Assembly: GCA_010015655.1 (NCBI GenBank)
Contig: ML976696.1
Coordinates: 1 to 64,000 of the forward strand
Direction: 5' to 3'
Origin: Bimuria novae-zelandiae CBS 107.79
Taxonomy: Eukaryota; Ascomycota; Dothideomycetes; Pleosporales; Didymosphaeriaceae
DNA: 64,000 bases
Shown one piece after another: positions 57,569 to 64,000 of the stretch. The translations under genes were made by a program, and so were the position numbers. A model generated the notes under the pieces. That model was not told where the DNA came from, did no database searches, and saw nothing but the letters and a program-made list of their open reading frames with translations. The number at the start of each line of letters is the position of its first letter. The stretch's first letter is position 1.

Positions 57569-60500
57569 AGAACGCTCCAAATCTACCAACTAAACGTTAG
57601 AAAACAAAGCGTAGTGCAACACAGCGTAATAAATAATAAATAGCTTAGAGACTTCAGCGCAATCATTATATTAGAGCCGCACGGATAGAAGAATAACAAA
57701 GGATCGCTAGTTACTACCCCAACCGCACACCCCTACTAGATAAAATACACACCCACAACCGAAGCGGACGGTAGATGGCCTATACGGAGCATAATATGGG
57801 TCCGAAAAGACATCGAATCCAAACAAATCCCAATATCCTCGGCGGACCTGACAGCAGCCGTACTACGACTACACGACTGAGCGGTGTTGATAGTATCGGT
57901 ATACGTTAAGGGTGTTAAACCACAAGCACTAAGGGAAGCGGCAGAGAACATTAGACTTGTAATCTAAGAGACCCGCAACTAGATACGCACAAGAACAGAT
58001 ATTATCTTAGCAGGAGACTTTAACTAACACGACTAGCTCTAGGGCGGTAACAACGTATTAACAAGACAAGAAGAAGCCGATCTAATTATTAATCTAATAG
58101 AAGAATATGACCTGTGCAGTCTGCTCCCCCAGGGTACGAAAACATAAAGTAACGGCAGAGAGGAGAGCACGATCGACCTAATGCTAGCATCGGAGGAACT
58201 AGCCACCACCACCATCACATGTAAACCGCACGCCACGGAACACGGCTCGGACCACAGAGCAATTGAAACACATTTCGACGTCGACACCCCCAGCCAGAGC
58301 GCGGAGAGGAGACTTCTATTTAAAAACGCGCCATGGAAGGAAATCCGAGACAGAATCACGACAGCACTCCAGCCAATGCCAGCAAGAGGGGACACATAAT
58401 AGCAGACTAATAGATTGTTAGGCGTGGTTCTAGAAGCGATCCATAAGCTAACCCCGAAAGCCAAGCCGTCACCGTACGCCAAAAGATAGTGGACAAAGGA
58501 CCTAACACAGCTTCGCAGGACATACACATACTGGAGAAACAAAGCGAGAGCACAGAGGCGAGTCGGCAAGGTCACACCTAATATGGAACGACATGCCAAA
58601 CAAGCAGCAAAGGACTTCCACGATACAGCACGGCGACAGAGGAAGGCACACTGGAACGACTTCCTGGCTAACGACGTGAACATCTGGAAAGCGGCAAAGT
58701 ACCTAAACCCAGACCCTAGCACCATGTTCGACAAAGTGCCCCAACTGGTCAGAAGCGACCGCACGACAACGGAGAGCAAGCTAGAATAGGTAAAGGAGCT
58801 TTTGTCCGCCTTCTTCCCCCCACTGCCCGCGGAAATCGAAGAGGAAAACGGAAGCCGTAGAAGAGGAAGAATCACCTTCACACCCCGACTATCGCTGGAG
58901 GAGATAGAGCGATGTGTCCTAGCAACTAAACCGTAGAAAGCACCAGGCGACGATGGACTCCCAGCAATAGTATGGAAGCAACTATGGCCAATAGTAAAAG
59001 AGAGGGTGCTCACTCTCTTCCAAACCTCGCTTAACAAGGGTAAACTTCCCAGCCAGTAGAGAAACGCGAAAATCATACCCCTCAAGAAACCAGGTAAAGG
59101 AGACTACACAACAGCGAAAGCATAGAGGCCAATCTCCCTACTCTCAACACTAGGAAAATTACTAGAATCGGTAGTAGCAGAGAGAATATTACACCTAGCC
59201 AAACAACACGGACTGCTCCCGACGAACCATTTCGGGGGTAGAAAGAGACGCTCTACAGAACAAGCGCTAGTATTACTCCAAGAACACATATACAACGCAT
59301 GGAGATCGAGAAAGGTAGTGAGCCTAATTAGCTTCGATGTTAAGGGTGCATTCAACAGCGTATATAAAGAGAGGCTAGTGCAAAGACTAGATGCCAGGGG
59401 AGTCCCACCTACACTAGTATAGTGGATTAACGCCTTCTGCTCAGAACGGACGGCCACAATCTCAGTAAACGGCTACATATTAGAAGCGCAACGGCTACCG
59501 CAGGCGGGCCTCCTGCAGGGATCACCGCTCTTACTAATCCTGTTCCTCTTCTTTAATATAGACCTAGTACAGCGAAAGATTAACGCTAATAGGGGCGTAA
59601 TAGCGTTTATAGACGACTACAGCGTATAGATGGTAGGGCCATTGGCGGAGGCAAATTACGCCAGTCTCCAAACTATTATTAAAGACGCCGAGAAATAGGA
59701 GAGTCAGAGCGGGGCTACATTCGAAGGAGAAAAGACCATGTTGATCCACTTCACCTGGAACAGAGCCCTGACGAGCACGGCCCTAATATCTATTAAGGGC
59801 CAAACAGTAACACCGACCACCGAGGCCAAGATCCTAGGGGTCATCATGGATGCAGAGCTCCGCTACAAACAACATATGGCTAGAGCAGCAACAAGAGGAC
59901 TTCGAGTAGCTATGGCATTAAAATGGCTACACATGATCTCCCCGCCCACGGCAAGACAGCTCTTTAACGCGACGGTAGCGCTAGTAATAGACTATGTATT
60001 AAGCGTTTGGATGCACGCATGCGGACAATAGTCCACGGCGTCTATTAAAAGAGCGCAGAAGATTAGAGCATAAGCTATTATAGGCTGCTTTAAGATAGTA
60101 GCTATAGTAGTAGTAGAAGCGGAAGCGCATATTTAACTAGTAAACGAATGGCACACCCTAAAAGTAATTAAGTTCTAGTTTAACATCTACACCCTACTAG
60201 ACTCAAACCCACTTGCAAAGATTAAGGCTAAAACGTTCTAAAGATTTAACTTACTATTGCAAAAGATAGCGCAACGGCTCCAAGACGTAGACGCGGAAAG
60301 GATCGAAACTATTATACTATATATTATAAGCCCGTGGAACGCACGCATAGCCACGACTATTAAAGTAGATAGTACAAAAGTAGCTAAGACTGCAGACCGT
60401 AGCTAAGGCATTTAAATTGCCACTAGCACCTTAGTGAGGAACGGCCTAGTAGGATGTAGGGGAGCAATAGAAGACACAGGCAGAGCCACTAGAGGGGAGG

Positions 60501-61345
60501 CGAACGAACCTACCACCTTCTCTAAGACCCTCGGACCAAGAACCGAGCAAAACCCATACACGGCGGAACTAGCAGCGATACTACAAGGGTTAAAGAGCTT
60601 ACCGCCAGGGTTGCTAGCACGGAAGATCACCGTATTAGCCAGTAATTAAGCCGCGCTGCTAGCCATTAGCCATCCAAGAAGGTAGTTAGGACAGTGCATA
60701 ATTAGATAGATCTATAACACAGTGCGCATGTTTAGGGTAAGAAAGAACAAAGTAGAGTTCGTATAGATCCTAGCTAGGTGTGACTTCGACCTAGGCAAGA
60801 AGGCTAAAGCAGAAGCGAAGAAGGCTATAAAAGATAGTAGCACACCTAACATACTATAACAAAAAGCCAAATTAATAGTGGCAAATGCCGCAATAGCTAA
60901 ACGGGACAGATACAAACCGCTACTAAGCGGAATCGGAGAATACTTAAGAAAGTTAGATGCAGCACTGCCCGGGAAGCATATATAAGGACTATACGATAAG
61001 TTAAGCCAGCGAGAAGCCAGAGTGCTAGCATAGCTACGGACAGGGATAGTACGACTAAATAGATTTCTGCATCAGATTAAAGCGGCGGAGTCAGACCAAT
61101 GTGGATGTGGCTTGGCGAAAGAATCAACCAAACACTTCCTCTTTCGCTGTTTGAGATAGAATACGCAACGAACACAGATACTATAACAGGCAGGCGAAAG
61201 GTAGGGTAATCTCTCCTTCGCACTAGGTGGTAAAGCAATATCGGACGGAGTAAAGTAGACGCCAGACATGGAAGCCGTTCGGGCGATAATTTAGTTTGCT
61301 ATCAGCACAGGCAGGTTAGAAATAGATATAGGCTAGAGAGCATCG
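57569..61345 (+). pseudogene. LINE ORF2 (endonuclease, reverse transcriptase, RNase H)
   Basis: Endonuclease domain about 57580-58280: IYQLNVRKQSVVQHSV, IILEPHG, ILAGDFN, TEHGSDHRAIET. RT about 58930-60030: PWKAPGDDGLP region, PLKKPGKGDY, FDVKGAFNSVYKERL, GLLQGSPL, FIDDYSV (FxDD active site kept). RNase H about 60410-60800: NPYTAELAAILQGL. C-terminal CGCGLAKESTKHFLFRC at about 61090-61150. Stops are TAG/TAA. A long minus-strand frame here is a shadow. Confidence 0.88.
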
Positions 61346-61570
61346 ACAAGCACAAAAAACAACAAAGCCTGTATAGTAGCAAGTTCTGCTTCAATCGCCG
61401 GGTTAAGGACAATAAACACTTAGAGAAAGGACTCTAAGATAACTTGCGACAAATCTAATACGCACAGGAATAAGACATTAATAGCAAAGAATGGCAGCGC
61501 AGGAAGAGGGTAACAGTAGGGGCTTGTCGAGTTTGGGATATCAGAAGGCTAGGATTAGGTAATAAACTGT

Positions 61571-61638
61571 ACTAGTGCCCTTTAGGCTTAGTGCTGGGCG
61601 AAATAAAACTCTCTCTCTCCCCCTTCTGGTCTATAACA
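61571..61638 (-). repeat. Remnant of the G4 3' LTR
   Basis: Ends CTATAACA and is followed by a pyrimidine tract (CTATCCCCCCTCCTTCC), the complement of a polypurine tract. The rest of the LTR is replaced by the LINE. Confidence 0.55.
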
Positions 61639-61680
61639 CTATCCCCCCTCCTTCCTCTGCATGTCCTCATGCAGTAGCCA

Positions 61681-62262
61681 ATGTCCTCTCGGAGCACCCT
61701 CCATCGTCATTCCGTCGGAGATCGTATAAATTCGGTTGGCTGGCTCGCCATAGTGTCCTGCAAGTATTGCGCGAAGAAGGGCTTGCCTTACAAGTTGTCT
61801 TCTCTAAAGGTGCAGTGTGGCAACTGCTACAAGAACGGTGTTGCGAAGTGCGAGCCCGTGGAACCCGTGGTTCCGAACTTCTCTCGTATCGATTCCGAAG
61901 TGGCCCGGTTAGAGCGTCTTGAGGAGGCGGCAGCTACCGAAGAAGAGTCGGCCATGGCAGCTCTGCAGGCTGCCCGTAATAAAAGAAAGCGATTGTTAAA
62001 GCAAAGGCGTTTGTTAAAGAAGCGCGAGGAGAAGCTCCTTTCTAACTTAATAAAATTTGTAGAGGAGATCGAGCGTCTCGAGGGCCTCGAAGAGCTAGAT
62101 AAGGGCGTTACACGACTTGAGGATGGACTTATGCCTAGTTCTTTTAGCCTTGACTGGTCCGTCTATCCTCCGCCTTTCGATCCTGCCGGTCCTGAACCTT
62201 CGGCCTTGGCTTCCCTAGATGCTCCTGGTGGAACTTCTCCAAGGCCTCTTTGCAGTTGGTAA
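61681..62262 (+). CDS. G4 accessory ORF: Zn-cluster-like plus coiled coil, antisense to pol, intact
   Basis: 193 codons, no stop. Cys at 27, 30, 46, 49 and 57, with Tyr at 37 where a third Cys would sit: C-x2-C-x6-Y-x8-C-x2-C-x7-C, the same layout as G2. Tyr37 is TAC, one transition from TGC. A charged coiled coil follows (about 70-150; RNKRKRLLKQRRLLKKREEK), then a Pro/Ser-rich tail. The N-terminus differs from G2, so an upstream start or splice is possible: a CAG acceptor-like site lies at 61671-61673. Its last 119 bp overlap the end of pol on the other strand. Product and function are unknown; with one cluster Cys gone, metal binding is doubtful. Confidence 0.7.
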   Translation: MSSRSTLHRHSVGDRINSVGWLAIVSCKYCAKKGLPYKLSSLKVQCGNCYKNGVAKCEPVEPVVPNFSRIDSEVARLERLEEAAATEEESAMAALQAARNKRKRLLKQRRLLKKREEKLLSNLIKFVEEIERLEGLEELDKGVTRLEDGLMPSSFSLDWSVYPPPFDPAGPEPSALASLDAPGGTSPRPLCSW

Positions 62263-64000
62263 GGTTCCCTGCTGGTTCCCACGTACTGTGGCTCTCTGGC
62301 CATCCTTCCCATTTTACCAGGTACTTGTGCTGACGTCCGATCTTTTGTAGATCCCTAATCGCCTCAACCTCGTACTCCTCGTCTTCGAGTTCGAGTTGGG
62401 TTTCTAGTTCGGCGTTTGATGGTGCTGGTTCCAGCAGTGATTTATGGAAGACTAGGTGTATACGTGTATCTATAGGTAACTGTAGTTTGAAATTAACTAG
62501 TCCTCTAACCTCTTAGATTTCGAATAGTCCTTTTTAAAGGTTATCTAGTTTTTTACTTAGTCTCGTTATCTTAAGATTTTTTCATAAGAGGAGGACTCTA
62601 TCCCCCTCCTTAAAGGTTAGTCTTATAATCCTTTTCTTATTCGCTTGTCGCGCTATTTATTTATTACGCCGCGCGATACTCTTATATAGTGTTTTATACA
62701 GGTCCTACATAAGTTTAGCTTTATTAACTACGTCCTTCGCAATGCTCTAGATGTCTAATAGATCCCGGTGAGTCGTTGGCTCACATCCATGGTTGGCGTA
62801 GTATGGCGAGTATCCTATAGTCGCCGATCTTGTGCTATTGTATGCCAGCTAAGCTATTAGCAACAGCTTAACCTAATTGTCTTAAAGCTTATTTATATAT
62901 ATCCGAAGATATTATTCTAACGTTTAGTTTATCCGCTTAGTTTAGCCATCTATCTTAGGGTAGAAGCTCGTTATAAGCTTATATTTAATCCCTAATTTAG
63001 CTATGTACGTGGTCTAGTATAATAATGTGAATATCTTGGCCCTGTCTATAATAAACTTGTTAGGTTGTCTAACCTGTAATATTAGTTCTCGTTCCACCAC
63101 GTAGGCTAGTTCTTCTGCTAATATAGCTTCCCTAATTAGCACAAACCTTAACTCCTTAGTAAGTTAATAGATTATAACTAAAATTAAGTCGTAGGGATCC
63201 TTGTTCCCTGGTGCTAGTAATGCTAGTAACTTCACGATAAAGTCCATAGTTACGCTTAACCATGGTCTTAGGGGCGGCTTTAGTAGCTATAAGAGGCCAT
63301 AGGGCTTATGCCTCTTAGACTTATTCTTATAACAGGCTAAACAGTTGCCTAAAACCTTCTATACTGCCTAGCGTAGCCTAAGGATAGTATATTCGTTCGC
63401 GATTTAACGCGTCGTTTTAGTAATCTCTAGGTATCCCTAATTCTTATCTTCGTGTAATTTTTTAATTAGTAGCGGAGCTATCTACTTACTAATTTAGATA
63501 CGGTTTTAATAGTCCCGTGCCATTAATTTTGTAGCTTAGTAGAGGTTATACGCTTGGCAATTCTTATTCGTGAGCCTACTATAATCTTATATCCTATCCA
63601 CGACTAGTTCGTAATAGGTAAAGTCTACGCGTTGCACCTCTAGTATTAGCGCGAGCTATATCTTATTATAGCAAAGGGTTCCGTCCTTCGCGTAGGTTAG
63701 GATTATAACATAGTTACCTCTATCGTCTTCTTCTATAAGGTCTAATCGTCTACTAAGTACATCTGCCACAGCGTTTACGTTTCCTGGCAGATGCGTAATG
63801 CGAAAGTCGAATTCCACTATCTATTTAGACTATCTAGCCTGTCGTCGATTAAGCTTCTTAGTCGTTATAAAGCGTGTCAGATTAAGGTAATTAGAGAACA
63901 CCTTTATTTAATATTTAGCTCCCTTAAGCTACGCTTCCTATTACTTAAAATAGTTAATAATAGCTAGTAGTTCCTTATTGTAAATTTTATAGTTAAGCTC
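62144..64000 (-). pseudogene. G4 Gypsy pol, C-terminal half (RNase H end, integrase, chromodomain)
   Basis: Runs in from the right edge. The far right encodes the end of RNase H (FRITHLPGNVNAVADVLSRR near 63740-63800); the integrase region is degenerate. From about 62460 the frame is open: IHLVFHKSLLEPAPSN, then a chromodomain (YEVEAIRDLQKIGR, HKYLVKWEGWPESHSTWEP) and tail ending at TAA 62144-62146. Chromodomains guide chromovirus integration to marked chromatin. The open part overlaps the accessory ORF. Confidence 0.87.

Larger units (their letters stand above)
55999..61570 (+). mobile_element. Tad-type non-LTR retrotransposon (LINE)
   Basis: 5' UTR to 56184, ORF1 with CCHC knuckles, ORF2 with AP-endonuclease, RT, RNase H and a C-terminal CCHC-like end: the order of Tad1/I-group LINEs in filamentous fungi. 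Near full length (5.6 kb), so reverse transcription reached the 5' end. RIP is moderate. The 3' boundary is approximate; no poly-A tail is clear. Confidence 0.85.

Noticed and set aside
58039..59085. 348-codon minus-strand ORF
   Set aside because: It lies exactly opposite the LINE ORF2 endonuclease-RT region, which has clear family motifs on the plus strand; a shadow frame.

Overview
The window looks like repeat-rich, RIP-mutated DNA from a filamentous ascomycete (Pezizomycotina; Dothideomycetes is possible but not resolved). Three things point there: HET-domain genes with ankyrin repeats, short GT-AG introns of about 45-60 nt with CTAAC-type branch sites, and Fot1/pogo, Ty3/Gypsy, Copia and Tad-type elements whose reading frames carry TAG/TAA where CAG, CAA or TGG are expected. 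Most of the 64 kb is nested transposable elements; host-like genes survive only in a few normal-composition islands.

Layout. 1-1803: a multi-exon gene of unknown function on the minus strand, running off the left edge. 1994-3516: truncated pogo-like element D1. 3842-16095: a Ty3/Gypsy element (G1) with 5-bp target duplications, split inside its integrase by a complete Copia element (9236-14863). 16532-16798: solo LTR. 17608-17689: perfect 40-bp-arm palindrome beside a small unmutated island. 19553-23556: Fot1/pogo element A, containing a second pogo element (19626-21514) and a solo LTR (23073-23325). 23648-24124: solo LTR. 24267-35228: two nested long-inverted-repeat units carrying gene cargo. 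Unit 1 (680-bp arms) holds a HET-coiled coil-ankyrin-TPR gene. Unit 2 (about 275-bp arms, 29480-35111) sits inside unit 1's right arm and holds an F-box-like gene and a second HET gene. 35550-37407: pogo element B. 37436-44242: Gypsy G2. 44407-44661: solo LTR. About 45196-51960: Gypsy G3, hosting a solo LTR and pogo elements C (49964-51815) and D2 (51964-53810). 53834-55998: an LTR split by pogo element E (53885-55678). About 55999-61570: a Tad-type LINE. 61571-64000: Gypsy G4, entering from the right edge.

The most notable structures are two. (1) Both HET-bearing islands are enclosed by RIP-mutated long inverted repeats flanked by TA, and unit 2 is inserted in unit 1's arm; after removing unit 2, the two arms of unit 1 are 680 and 679 bp. 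(2) Three Gypsy elements (G2, G3, G4) carry an extra ORF on the opposite strand, convergent with pol. It encodes a Zn2Cys6-like cluster plus a coiled coil, and in G4 its 3' end overlaps the pol chromodomain tail by 119 bp. All three cargo genes are broken by one or two lesions, so the window looks like a TE graveyard that traps incompatibility-type genes. All calls come from reading the sequence; no database search or alignment program was used.
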